A stretch of 64,000 nt of DNA from Tridacna crocea (lineage: Eukaryota; Mollusca; Bivalvia; Cardiida; Cardiidae). The translations under genes were made by a program, and so were the position numbers. Where the stretch lies: assembly GCA_943736015.1 (NCBI GenBank), contig OX031057.1, positions 61,400,001-61,464,000 of the forward strand, read 5' to 3'. The notes below the pieces were generated by a model. It had not been told where the DNA came from and searched no databases. It worked only from the letters and a program-made list of their open reading frames with translations. Below are positions 25,349 through 37,261 of this stretch, piece after piece (the stretch's first letter is position 1; every line of letters begins with the position of its first letter).

Positions 25349-27037
25349 CAAAAATATAAAATTCAGAAGCAACTGGTTGCTGTTGCGGAAACTTTTTCCG
25401 ATAAAAAAATCTTGTTCTTGTTTGAAGAATTTAGAAGTAGGCCATAAAGATACAATAAGATGTAAGAATAACTAAAAATCAGTTTTTTTCTTTGATAGGG
25501 TAGAAAACATTGTGGGAAAAGGAGAAAATGCTGGTAACCTGCATTTCTCCTTTCCTCAGATTATTTTCAAAAGCCTTCTCTTTCAGGGGTGTTAATAAAA
25601 GGCGTCATTGTGTGGTAAAAGGTTAATAAGAATAAACAGATATCCCCCCCTTTCCCATCAGCCAATCAAATCTCTTCCCTCTCTGAAATTATCCAATCAG
25701 AGAAGCTTTAAGGAAATCAGAATGGGAACCAAGAGCCAAAATCAGAATGGGAACCAACAGCCAATCAGATATTCAACAGCCAATCAGAGAGCTTCAAAAT
25801 CGCTCCAAAATGGCGCCATAATTTATCGAAAAAAACAGTGAAAAAAAACGGCATAAAAGTGGATTTAAAGTCTTCTTTAAAGGCTGCTGTGCAGTCCTTG
25901 GCGAACTGCCAGGCATGCACCATCCACACATGCCAGATTTCACTGAAAATGGGCAAACATTTAAGAAAATAGGGGCGCAGCAGACCTTGTTATGGTCTTT
26001 TCAAGCCCCTTGCAAGAATGCAAGAATTACTTCCCTTAGACCCTCGATGCAAGCCCCCCCCCCAAGCACTTCACTGGATTCGCTTTTCTAACTCAGCCCA
26101 CAATAAATGCTGCACATTGAAACTTTCAATAAGCCAAAGTGATCAATGTACAGTGTAAAAAAAGCCCCAGAAATTAATGCAACAAATGGCTAAAAAAAGA
26201 CTGAAAACTCTTTTTGTTGCTTCCTATTGCATATATCAAACAAAGGCAACTGAAGTGTAATTTTTCTAATCTCTTCAAAGCGCAACAAGAAACCCAGTTA
26301 CGTTGACTACAGTCTCATATATGCCAGTTACGCTCATGCGAAAACCCCAGAAAATAATGTGACAAGTGGCTAAAAAAAGACTGAATGCTTCTTATTGCAT
26401 AAATCAAACAAATGGAACAAAATTTTTAATGTATATTTTTTTCCTCCAATCTCTTTATACCATAAAGACAAGTCTATTTATGTTGACTACGGTCTCAAAG
26501 GTGCCGGTTACGTATCCGTGAAAACGCGAAAAATCGACTTACGGAACAGTTCATAGCAGATGACACCTGTTGCTTGATAGGTCAAATATAGGGAACTTAA
26601 TTTCTAATATCTGTTTTTTACTCCTCTAGCCTTTTTTTACCGTGACAACAAACCCATTTAGGTTGTCTATTGTCTCGCAGGTGCCAGTTACGTACCCGCA
26701 AAAACATGAAAAATCGACTTACGGAACATTTTATAGCAGACAACAACTGTTGCTTAAAGTCAATTATAGGGATTTTTTTATTTTTTCTTTTTCATTTTCT
26801 CTCACTAGGGCCAATGATTTGGTTACGATGACCATCTCACCCATACTTGACTGATACGTGCTGCGCATAAAATCGTAAAATCAACTTTGACATTTTCGGA
26901 GGCAACTGATACCTGTTAAACAAATCAAAGAAAGGTAATCAAAATTTTTCCCTGTTTTCTTACCAGGGTCATGAAAACATTAAACCAATTTTGACGACCG
27001 TGCGAGTCAAAAGTCAATTTTATGTTTAATCGCTGCG
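25349..27037. repeat. Satellite unit 16 (hybrid unit)
   Basis: 1689 bp. The 5' half is like unit 13 (tcttttcaag, following a unit-12-like neighbour). The 3' half carries unit 14's marks (cccgcaaaaacatg, gacaacaac, gattttttta). It also shares cttcaaagcgcaac with unit 17. See the finding on unequal exchange. Confidence 0.95.
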
Positions 27038-28724
27038 CAAAAATATAAAATTCAGAAGCAACTGGTTGCTGTTGCGGAAACTTTTTCCGATAAAAAAATC
27101 TTGTTCTTGTTTGAAGAATTTAGAAGTAGGCCATAAAGATACAATAAGATGTAAGAATAACTAAAAATCAGTTTTTTTCTTTGATAGGGTAGAAAACATT
27201 GTGGGAAAAGGAGAAAATGCTGGTAACCTGCATTTCTCCTTTCCTCAGATTATTTTCAAAAGCCTTCTCTTTCAGGGGTGTTAATAAAAGGCGTCATTGT
27301 GTGGTAAAAGGTTAATAAGAATAAACAGATATCCCCCCTTTCCCATCAGCCAATCAAATCTCTTCCCTCTCTGAAATTATCCAATCAGAGAAGCTTTAAG
27401 GAAATCAGAATGGGAACCAAGAGCCAAAATCAGAATGGGAACCAACAGCCAATCAGATATTCAACAGCCAATCAGAGAGCTTCAAAATCGCTCCAAAATG
27501 GCGCCATAATTTATCGAAAAAAACAGTGGAAAAAAAACGGCATAAAAGTGGATTTAAAGTCTTCTTTAAAGGCTGCTGTGCAGTCCTTGGCGAACTGCCA
27601 GGCATGCACCATCCACACATGCCAGATTTCACTGAAAATGGGCAAACATTTAAGAAAATAGGGGCGCAGCAGACCTTGTTATGGTCTTTTGAAGCCCCTT
27701 GCAAGAATGCAAGAATTACTTCCCTTAGACCCTCGATGCAAGCCCCCCCCCCAAGCACTTCACTGGATTCGCTTTTCTAACTCAGCCCACAATAAATGCT
27801 GCACATTGAAACTTTCAATAAGCCAAAGTGATCAATGTACAGTGTAAAAAAAGCCCCAGAAATTAATGCAACAAATGGCTAAAAAAAGACTGAAAACTCT
27901 TTTTGTTGCTTCCTATTGCATATATCAAACAAAGGCAACTGAAGTGTAATTTTTCTAATCTCTTCAAAGCGCAACAAGAAACCCAGTTACGTTGACTACA
28001 GTCTCATATATGCCAGTTACGCTCATGCGAAAACCCCAGAAAATAATGTGACAAGTGGCTAAAAAAAGACTGAATGCTTCTTATTGCATAAATCAAACAA
28101 ATGGAACAAAATTTTTAATGTATATTTTTTTCCTCCAATCTCTTTATACCATAAAGACAAGTCTATTTATGTTGACTACGGTCTCAAAGGTGCCGGTTAC
28201 GTATCCGTGAAAACGCAAAAAATCGACTTACGGAACAGTTCATAGCAGATGACACCTGTTGCTTGATAGGTCAAATATAGGGAACTTAATTCCTAATATC
28301 TGTTTTTTACTCCTCTAGCCTTTTTTTACCGTGACAACAAACCCATTTAGGTTGTCTATTGTCTCGCAGGTGCCAGTTACGTACCCGCGAAAACATGAAA
28401 AATTGACTTACGGAACATTTTATAGCAGACGACAACTGTTGCTTAAAGTCAATTATAGGGATTTTTCTATTTTTTCTTTTTCATTTTCTCTCACTAGGGC
28501 CAATGATTTGGTTACGATGACCATCTCACCCATACTTGACTGATACGTGCTGCGCATAAAATCCTAATCAACTTTGACATTTTCGGAGGCAACTGATACC
28601 TGTTAAACAAATCAAAGAAAGGTAATCAAAATTTTTCCCTGTTTTCTTACCAGGGTCATGAAAACATTAAACCAATTTTGACGACCGTGCGAGTCAAAAG
28701 TCAATTTTATGTTTAATCGCTGCG
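27038..28724. repeat. Satellite unit 17
   Basis: 1687 bp. Marks: six C after gatat, acagtggaaaaaaaacgg, cttcaaagcgcaac, aaaacgcaaaaaatc, aattcctaatatc, aaaaattgactt and a 3-bp-shorter aaaatcctaatcaac near 28558. The last mark recurs in unit 28 and is near the left edge of the large duplication. Confidence 0.95.
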
Positions 28725-30411
28725 CAAAAATATAAAATTCAGAAGCAACTGGTTGCTGTTGCGGAAACTTTTTCCGATAAAAAAATCTTGTTCTTGTTTA
28801 AAGAATTTAGAAGTAGGCCATAAAGATACAATAAGATGTAAGAATAACTAAAAATCAGTTTTTTTCTTTGATAGGTTAGAAAACATTGTGGGAAAAGGAG
28901 AAAATGCTGGTAACCTGCATTTCTCCTTTCCTCAGATTATTTTCAAAAGCCTTCTCTTTCAGGGGTGTTAATAAAAGGCGTCATTGTGTGGTAAAAGGTT
29001 AATAAGAATAAACAGATATCCCCCCCTTTCCCATCAGCCAATCAAATCTCTTCCCTCTCTGAAATTATCCAATCAGAGAAGCTTTAAGGAAATCAGAACG
29101 GGAACCAAGAGCCAAAATCAGAATGGGAACCAACAGCCAATCAGATATTCAACAGCCAATCAGAGAGCTTCAAAATCGCTCCAAAATGGCGCCATAATTT
29201 ATCGAAAAAAAACAGTGAAAAAAAACGGCATAAAAGTAGATTTAAAGTCTTCTTTAAAGGCTGCTGTGCAGTCCTTGGCGAACTGCCAGGCATGCACCAT
29301 CCACACATGCCAGATTTCACTGAAAATGGGCAAACATTTAAGAAAATAGGGGCGCAGCAGACCTTGTATGGTCTTTTCAAGCCCCTTGCAAGAATGCAAG
29401 AATTACTTCCCTTAGACCCTCGATGCAAGCCCCCCCCAAGCACTTCACTGGATTCGCTTTTCTAACTCAGCCCACAATAAATGCTGCACATTGAAACTTT
29501 CAATAAGCCAAAGTGATCAATGTACAGTGTAAAAAACGCCCCAGAAATTAATGCAACAAATGGCTAAAAAAAGACTGAAAACTCTTTTTGTTGCTTCCTA
29601 TTGCATATATCAAACAAAGGCAACTGAAGTGTAATTTTTCTAATCTCTTCAAACCGCAACAAGAAACCCAGTTACGTTGACTACAGTCTCATATATGCCA
29701 GTTACGCTCATGCGAAAACCCCAGAAAATAATGTGACAATTGGCTAAAAAAAGACTGAATGCTTCTTATTGCATAAATCAAACAAATGGAACAAAATTTT
29801 TAATGTATATTTTTTTCCTCCAATCTCTTTATACCATAAAGACAAGTCTATTTATGTTGACTACGGTCTCAAAGGTGCCGGTTACGTATCCGTGAAAACG
29901 CGAAAAATCGACTTACGGAACAGTTCATAGCAGATGACACCTGTTGCTTGATAGGTCAAATATAGGGAACTTAATTTCTAATATCTGTTTTTTACTCCTC
30001 TAGCATTTTTTTACCATGACAACAAACCCATTTAGGTTGTCTATTGTCTCGCAGGTGCCAGTTACGTACCCGCGAAAACATGAAAAATCGACTTACGGAA
30101 CATTTTATAGCAGACGACAACTGTTGCTTAAAGTCAATTATAGGGATTTTTCTATTTTTTCTTTTTCATTTTCTCTCACTAAGGCCAATGATTTGGTTAC
30201 GATGACCATCTCACCCATACTTGACTGATACGTGCTGTGCATAAAATCGTAAAATCAACTTTGACATTTTCGGAGGCAACTGATACCTGTTAAACAAATC
30301 AAAGAAAGGTAATCAAAATTTTTCCCTGTTTTCTTACCAGGGTCATGAAAACATTAAACCAATTTTGACGACCGTGCGAGTCAAAAGTCAATTTTATGTT
30401 TAATCGCTGCG
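28725..30411. repeat. Satellite unit 18
   Basis: 1687 bp. Marks: gtttaaagaat, gataggttag, cagaacggg, aaaagtagattt, ttgtatgg, C8, aaaaaacgcccc, accatgac, cactaaggcc and gctgtgcat. Most recur in unit 29. Confidence 0.95.
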
Positions 30412-32102
30412 CAAAAATATAAAATTCAGAAGCAACTGGTTGCTGTTGCGGAAACTTTTTCCGATAAAAAAATCTTGTTCTTGTTTGAAGAATTTAGAAG
30501 TAGGCCATAAAGATACAATAAGATGTAAGAATAACTAAAAATCAGTTTTTTTCTTTGATAGGGTAGAAAACATTGTGGGAAAAGGAGAAAATGCTGGTAA
30601 CCTGCATTTCTCCTTTCCTCAGATTATTTTCAAAAGCCTTCTCTTTCAGGGGTGTTAATAAAAGGCGTCATTGTGTGGTAAAAGGTTAATAAGAATAAAC
30701 AGATATCCCCCCCTTTCCCATCAGCCAATCAAATCTCTTCCCTCTCTGAAATTATCCAATCAGAGAAGCTTTAAGGAAATCAGAACGGGAACCAAGAGCC
30801 AAAATCAGAATGGGAACCAACAGCCAATCAGATATTCAACAGCCAATCAGAGAGCTTCAAAATCGCTCCAAAATGGCGCCATAATTTATCGAAAAAAACA
30901 GTGGAAAAAAAACGGCATAAAAGTGGATTTAAAGTCTTCTTTAAAGGCTGCTGTGCAGTCCTTGGCGAACTGCCAGGCATGCACCATCCACACATGCCAG
31001 ATTTCACTGAAAATGGGCAAACATTTAAGAAAATAGGGGCGCAGCAGACCTTGTTATGGTCTTTTGAAGCCCCTTGCAAGAATGCAAGAATTACTTCCCT
31101 TAGACCCTCGATGCAAGCCCCCCCCCAAGCACTTCACTGGATTCGCTTTTCTAACTCAGCCCACAATAAATGCTGCACATTGAAACTTTCAATAAGCCAA
31201 AGTGATCAATGTACAGTGTAAAAAAAGCCCCAGAAATTAATGCAACAAATGGCTAAAAAAAAAGACTGAAAACTCTTTTTGTTGCTTCCTATTGCATATA
31301 TCAAACAAAGGCAACTGAAGTATAATTTTTCTAATCTCTTCAAACTGCAACAAGAAACCCAGTTACGTTGACTACAGTCTCATATATGCCAGTTACGCTC
31401 ATGCGAAAACCCCATAAAATAATGTGACAAGTGGCTAAAAAAAGACTGAATGCTTCTTATTGCATAAATCAAACAAATGGAACAAAATTTTTAATGTATA
31501 TTTTTTTCCTCCAATCTCTTTATACCATAAAGACAAGTCTATTTATGTTGACCACGGTCTCAAAGGTGCCGGTTACGTATCCGTGAAAACGCGAAAAATC
31601 GACTTACGGAACAGTTCATAGCAGATGACACCTGTTGCTTGATAGGTCAAATATAGGGAACTTAATTTCTAATATCTGTTTTTTACTCCTCTAGCCTTTT
31701 TTTACCGTGACAACAAACCCATTTAGCTTGTCTATTGTCTCGCAGGTGCCACTTACGTACCCGCGAAAACATGAAAAATCGACTTACGGAACATTTTATA
31801 GCAGACGACAACTGTTGCTTAAAGTCAATTATAGGGATTTTTCTATTTTTTCTTTTTCATTTTCTCTCACTAGGGCCAATGATTTGGTTACGATGACCAT
31901 CTCACCCATACTTGACTGATACGTGCTGCGCATAAAATCATAAAATCAACTTTGACATTTTCGGAGGCAACTGATACCTGTTAAACAAATCAAAGAAAGG
32001 TAATCAAAATTTTTCCCTGTTTTCTTACCACGGTCATGAAAACATTAAACCAATTTTGACGACCGTGCGAGTCAAAAGTCAATTTTATGTTTAATCGCTG
32101 CG
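30412..32102. repeat. Satellite unit 19
   Basis: 1691 bp. Marks: cagaacggg, gaagtataat, cttcaaactgc, ccccataaaat, gaccacggtc, tttagcttg, gccacttacg, aaatcataaaatc and taccacggtc. Those of the 3' part recur in unit 30, while the 5' part differs. Confidence 0.95.
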
Positions 32103-33791
32103 CAAAAATATAAAATTCAGAAGCAACTGGTTGCTGTTGCGGAAACTTTTTCCGATAAAAAAATCTTGTTCTTGTTTGAAGAATTTAGAAGTAGGCCATA
32201 AAGATACAATAAGATGTAAGAATAACTAAAAATCAGTTTTTTTTCTTTGATAGGGTAGAAAACATTGTGGGAAAAGGAGAAAATGCTGGTAACCTGCATT
32301 TCTCCTTTCCTCAGATTATTTTCAAAAGCCTTCTCTTTCAGGGGTGTTAATAAAAGGCGTCATTGTGTGGTAAAAGGTTAATAAGAATAAACAGATATCC
32401 CCCCCTTTCCCATCAGCCAATCAAATCTCTTCCCTCTCTGAAATTATCCAATCAGAGAAACTTTAAGGAAATCAGAACGGGAACCAAGAGCCAAAATCAG
32501 AATGGGAACCAACAGCCAATCAGATATTCAACAGCCAATCAGAGAGCTTCAAAATCGCTCCAAAATGGCGCCATAATTTATCGAAAAAAACAGTGAAAAA
32601 AACGGCATAAAAGTGGATTTAAAGTCTTCTTTAAAGGCTGCTGTGCAGTCCTTGGCGAACTGCCAGGCATGCACCATCCACACATGCCAGATTTCACTGA
32701 AAATGGGCAAACATTTAAGAAAATAGGGGCGCAGCAGACCTTGTTATGGTCTTTTGAAGCCCCTTGCAAGAATGCAAGAATTACTTCCCTTAGACCCTCG
32801 ATGCAAGCCCCCCCCCCAAGCACTTCACTGGATTCGCTTTTCTAACTCAGCCCACAATAAATGCTGCACATTGAAACTTTCAATAAGCCAAAGTGATCAA
32901 TGTACAGTGTAAAAAAAGCCCCAGAAATTAATGCAACAAATGGCTAAAAAAAGACTGAAAACTCTTTTTGTTGCTTCCTATTGCATATATCAAACAAAGG
33001 CAACTGAAGTGTAATTTTTCTAATCTCTTCAAACCGCAACAACAAACCGAGTTACGTTGACTACAGTCTCATATATGCCAGTTACGCTCATGCGAAAACC
33101 CCAGAAAATAATGTGACAAGTGGCTAAAAAAAGACTGAATGCTTCTTATTGCATAAATCAAACAAATAGAACAAAATTTTTAATGTATATTTTTTTCCTC
33201 CAATCTCTTTATACCATAAAGACAAGTCTATTTATGTTGACTACGGTCTCAAAGGTGCTGGTTACGTATCCGTGAAAATGCGAAAAATCGACTTACGGAA
33301 CAGTTCATAGCAGATGACACCTGTTGCTTGATAGGTCAAATATAGGTAACTTAATTTCTAATATCTGTTTTTTACTCCTCTAGCCTTTTTTTACCATGAC
33401 AACAAACCCATTTAGGTTGTCTATTGTCTCGCAGGTGCCAGTTACGTACCCGTGAAAACATGAAAAATAGACTTACGGAACATTTTATAGCAGACGACAA
33501 CTGTTGCTTAAAGTCAATTATAGGGATTTTTCTATTTTTTCTTTTTCATTTTCTCTCACTAGGGCCAATGATTTGGTTACGATGACCATCTCACCCATAC
33601 TTGACTGATACGTGCTGTGCATAAAATCATAAAATCAACTTTGACATTTTCGGAGGCAACTGATACCTGTTAAACAAATCAAAGAAAGGTAATCAAAATT
33701 TTTCCCTGTTTTCTTACCAGGGTCATGAAAACATTAAACCAATTTTGACGACCGTGCGAGTCAAAAGTCAATTTTATGTTTAATCGCTGCG
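32103..33791. repeat. Satellite unit 20
   Basis: 1689 bp. Marks: eight T after atcag, gagaaacttt, cagaacggg, aacaacaaacc, caaatagaac, ggtgctggt, ataggtaac, accatgac, cccgtgaaaac and gctgtgcataaaatcat. Nearly all recur in unit 31. Confidence 0.95.
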
Positions 33792-35481
33792 CAAAAATAT
33801 AAAATTCAGAAGCAACTGGTTGCTGTTGCAGAAACTTTTTCCGATAAAAAAATCTTGTTCTTGTTTGAAGAATTTAGAAGTAGGCCATAAAGATACAATA
33901 AGATGTAAGAATAACTAAAAATCAGTTTTTTTCTTTGATAGGGTAGAAAACATTGTGGGAAAAGGAGAAAATGCTGGTAACCTGCATTTCTCCTTTCCTC
34001 AGATTATTTTCAAAAGCCTTCTCTTTCAGGGGTGTTAATAAAAGGCGTCATTGTGTGGTAAAAGGTTAATAAGAATAAACAGATATCCCCCCCTTTCCCA
34101 TCAGCCAATCAAATCTCTTCCCTCTCTGAAATTATCCAATCAGAGAAGCTTTAAGGAAATCAGAATGGGAACCAAGAGCCAAAATCAGAATGGAAACCAA
34201 CAGCCAATCAGATATTCAACAGCCAATCAGAGAGCTTCAAAATCGCTCCAAAATGGCGCCATAATTTATCGAAAAAAACAGTGAAAAAAAACGGCATAAA
34301 AGTGGATTTAAAGTCTTCTTTAAAGGCTGCTGTGCAGTCCTTGGCGAACTGCCAGGCATGCACCATCCACACATGCCAGATTTCACTTAAAATGGGCAAA
34401 CATTTAAGAAAATAGGGGCGCAGCAGACCTTGTTATGGTCTTTTCAAGCCCCTTGCAAGAATGCAAGAATTACTTCCCTTAGACCCTCGATGCAAGCCCC
34501 CCCCCCCAAGCACTTCACTGGATTCGCTTTTCTAACTCAGCCCACAATAAATGCTGCACATTGAAACTTTCAATAAGCCAAAGTGATCAATGTACAGTGT
34601 AAAAAAAGCCCCAGAAATTAATGCAACAAATGGCTAAAAAAAGACTGAAAACTCTTTTTGTTGCTTCCTATTGCATATATCAAACAAAGGCAACTGAATT
34701 GTAATTTTTCTAATCTCTTCAAACCGCAACAAGAAACCCAGTTACGTTGACTACAGTCTCATATATGCCAGTTACGCTCATGCGAAAACCCCAGAAAATA
34801 ATGTGACAAGTGGCTAAAAAAAGACTGAATGCTTCTTATTGCATAAATCAAACAAATGGAACAAAATTTTTAATGTATATTTTTTTCCTCCAATCTCTTT
34901 ATACCATAAAGACAAGTCTATTTATGTTGACTACGGTCTCAAAGGTGCCGGTTACGTATCCGTGAAAACGCGAAAAATCGACTTACGGAACAGTTCATAG
35001 CAGATGACACCTGTTGCTTGATAGGTCAAATATAGGGAACTTAATTTCTAATATCTGTTTTTTACTCCTCTAGCCTTTTTTTACCGTGACAACAAACCCA
35101 TTTAGGTTGTCTATTGTCTCGCAGGTGCCAGTTACGTACCCGCGAAAACATGAAAAATCGACTTACGGAACATTTTATAGCAGACGACAACTGTTGCTTA
35201 AAGTCAATTATAGGGATTTTTCTATTTTTTCTTCTTCATTTTCTCTCACTAGGGCCAATGATTTGGTTACGATGACCATCTCACCCATACTTGACTGATA
35301 CGTGCTGCGCATAAAATCGTAAAATCAACTTTGACATTTTCGGAGGCAACTGATACCTGTTAAACAAATCAAAGAAAGGTAATCAAAATTTTTCCCTGTT
35401 TTTTTACCAGGGTCATGAAAACATTAAACCAATTTTGACGACCGTGCGAGTCAAAAGTCAATTTTATGTTTAATCGCTGCG
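33792..35481. repeat. Satellite unit 21
   Basis: 1690 bp. Marks: gctgttgcagaaac (shared with unit 32), and aatggaaacc, tttcacttaaaatg, gaattgtaat, tttcttcttc and gttttttta, which are not found in unit 32. Confidence 0.95.
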
Positions 35482-36740
35482 CAAAAATATAAAATTCAGA
35501 AGCAACTGGTTACTGTTGCGGAAACTTTTTTCGATAAAAAAATCTTGTTCTTGTTTGAAGAATTTAGAAGTAGGCCATAAAGATACAATAAGATGTAAGA
35601 ATAACTAAAAATTAGTTTTTTTCTTTGATAGGGTAGAAAACATTGTGGGAAAAGGAGAAAATGCTGGTAACCTGCATTTCTCCTTTCCTCAGATTATTTT
35701 CAAAAGCCTTCTCTTTCAGGGGTGTTAATAAAAGGCGTCATTGTGTGGTAAAAGGTTAATAAGAATAAACAGATATCCCCCCCTTTCCCATCAGCCAATC
35801 AAATCTCTTCCCTCTCTGAAATTATCCAATCAGAGAAGCTTTAAGGAAATCAGAATGGGAACCAAGAGCCAAAATCAGAATGGGAACCAACAGCCAATCA
35901 GATATTCAACAGCCAATCAGAGAGCTTCAAAATCGCTCCAAAATGGCGCCATAATTTATCGAAAAAAACAGTGAAAAAAAACGGCATAAAAGTGGATTTA
36001 AAGTCTTCTTTAAAGGCTGCTGTGCAGTCCTTGGCGAACTGCCAGGCATGCATCATCCACACATGCCAGATTTCACTGAAAATGGGCAAACATTTAAGAA
36101 AATAGGGGCGCAGCAGACCTTGTTATGGTCTTTTCAAGCCCCTTGCAAGAATGCAAGAATTACTTCCCTTAGACCCTCGATGCAAGCCCCCCCCCCAAGC
36201 ACTTCACTGGATTCGCTTTTCTAACTCAGCCCACAATAAATGCTGCACATTGAAACTTTCAATAAGCCAAAGTGATCAATGTACAGTGTAAAAAAAGCCC
36301 CAGAAATTAATGCAACAAATGGCTAAAAAAAGACTGAAAACTCTTTTTGTTGCTTCCTATTGCATATATCAAACAAAGGCAACTGAAGTGTAATTTTTCT
36401 AATCTCTTCAAACCGCAACAAGAAACCCAGTTACGTTGACTACAGTCTCATATATGCCAGTTACGCTCATGCGAAAACCCCAGAAAATAATGTGACAAGT
36501 GGCTAAAAAAAGACTGAATGCTTCTTATTGCATAAATCAAACAAATGGAACAAAATTTTTAATGTATATTTTTTTCCTCCAATCTCTTTATACCATAAAG
36601 ACAAGTCTATTTATGTTGACTACGGTCTCAAAGGTGCCGGTTACGTATCCGTGAAAACGCAAAAAATCGACTTACGGAACAGTTCATAGCAGATGACACC
36701 TGTTGCTTGATAGGTCAAATATAGGGAACTTAATTTCTAA
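35482..36740. repeat. Satellite unit 22, left part (up to the retrotransposon)
   Basis: The first 1259 bp of a unit, cut by the insertion after tttctaa. Marks: ggttactg, ctttttttcgat, aaaaattag, gcatgcatcatcc and aaaacgcaaaaaatc. The last two recur in unit 32. Confidence 0.95.
36737..36740. other. Target-site duplication CTAA, left copy
   Basis: An undisturbed unit reads tttctaatatctg. Here CTAA precedes the 5' LTR, and a second CTAA follows the 3' LTR at 42352-42355. A 4-bp duplication fits Ty3/gypsy integrases. Confidence 0.9.
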
Positions 36741-36941
36741 TGTTATGTACATACCCAGTTATTCCTAGCTTTGTTCATGTGTGTATCTATTTTTGAATGG
36801 TTTTCCCCTGTTGCTATTTTTAGAACTGGATTACTGGATTGTGGAATACTGTGCTGGAAGTTTCCAGGCCTTTTTACAATCTGATTACTAGAAGTTATGC
36901 AACTCATTTTTACATGAATTTTCTGGAAGTTTCCCTGTTAT

Positions 36942-36950
36942 TATAAAAGG
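36942..36950 (+). promoter_or_regulatory. LTR promoter: TATA box TATAAAAGG with initiator
   Basis: TATAAAAGG lies 202 bp into the LTR. TCAGT, an initiator-like pentamer, lies at 36967-36971, with its A 27 bp after the start of the TATA box. Together they predict the transcript start near 36969. The matching TATA boxes are at 42010-42018 in the 3' LTR and 59668-59676 in copy 2. Confidence 0.75.
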
Positions 36951-37210
36951 AAAAGCTTTTTACATCTCAGTGTTCACTAGTTAATACATGATTGCCAGAC
37001 TACAGTGGGGATTATCTTGTGTTTGGATTATATTTGGATTTGGATCAGACTAGACTAAAGTAAGGATTACTTTGTGTGCTTGGATTACATTCAGTTTGGA
37101 TCAGGATCAGATTGGAATTAAGACTGGAATAGTTTGTCTTCTGAATTTAACGTCTAAGGTATTGTTTTGTACTATTGTAATATTGTCACTGTTTATTTGA
37201 TATTTTTGTT

Positions 37211-37216
37211 AATAAA
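37211..37216 (+). terminator. LTR polyadenylation signal AATAAA (5' copy)
   Basis: AATAAA in the R region, followed by T/G-rich sequence. The functional one for a transcript started in the 5' LTR would be the equivalent at 42284-42289 in the 3' LTR. Confidence 0.65.
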
Positions 37217-37261
37217 TTCTGTTAATTGTTATCGTTTGTTGCTGGCTTCTTCTTTCTAAGA

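Larger units (their letters stand above)
1..36740. repeat. Megasatellite array, left block (units 1-22, about 1.69 kb each)
   Basis: Twenty-two head-to-tail copies of a 1687-1693 bp unit, with the last one interrupted at 36740 by a retrotransposon. I set the unit start at the phrase caaaaatataaaattcag, which recurs at 1, 1688, 3381, 5069, 6757, 8446, 10137, 11828, 13517, 15208, 16898, 18587, 20278, 21969, 23658, 25349, 27038, 28725, 30412, 32103, 33792 and 35482. Neighbouring units differ by only a few substitutions and by homopolymer length. All units have the same orientation. No reading frame is kept open by selection: frames break at homopolymer indels, and most apparent starts are not ATG. 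I regard the block as non-coding satellite DNA. Confidence 0.98.
36741..37258 (+). repeat. 5' LTR of copy 1, lacking the last 20 bp of U5
   Basis: 518 bp. It aligns end to end with the 3' LTR up to ttctttcta, then jumps straight to agaatgaggg, the start of the coding region. The final 20 bp of the LTR (gttacgcctgacttgtaaca in the 3' LTR) and any primer-binding site are missing. A second difference is the absence of CAGTT between 37034 and 37035. U3 runs to about 36968 and R is inferred to begin near 36969. Confidence 0.93.

Noticed and set aside
1..36740. CRISPR array, rDNA, histone or snRNA tandem gene cluster
   Set aside because: The repeats are far too long and uniform for CRISPR. I found no 5S or tRNA internal promoter motifs and no histone or rRNA-like sequence. 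The CCAAT cluster alone is not enough to call a gene.
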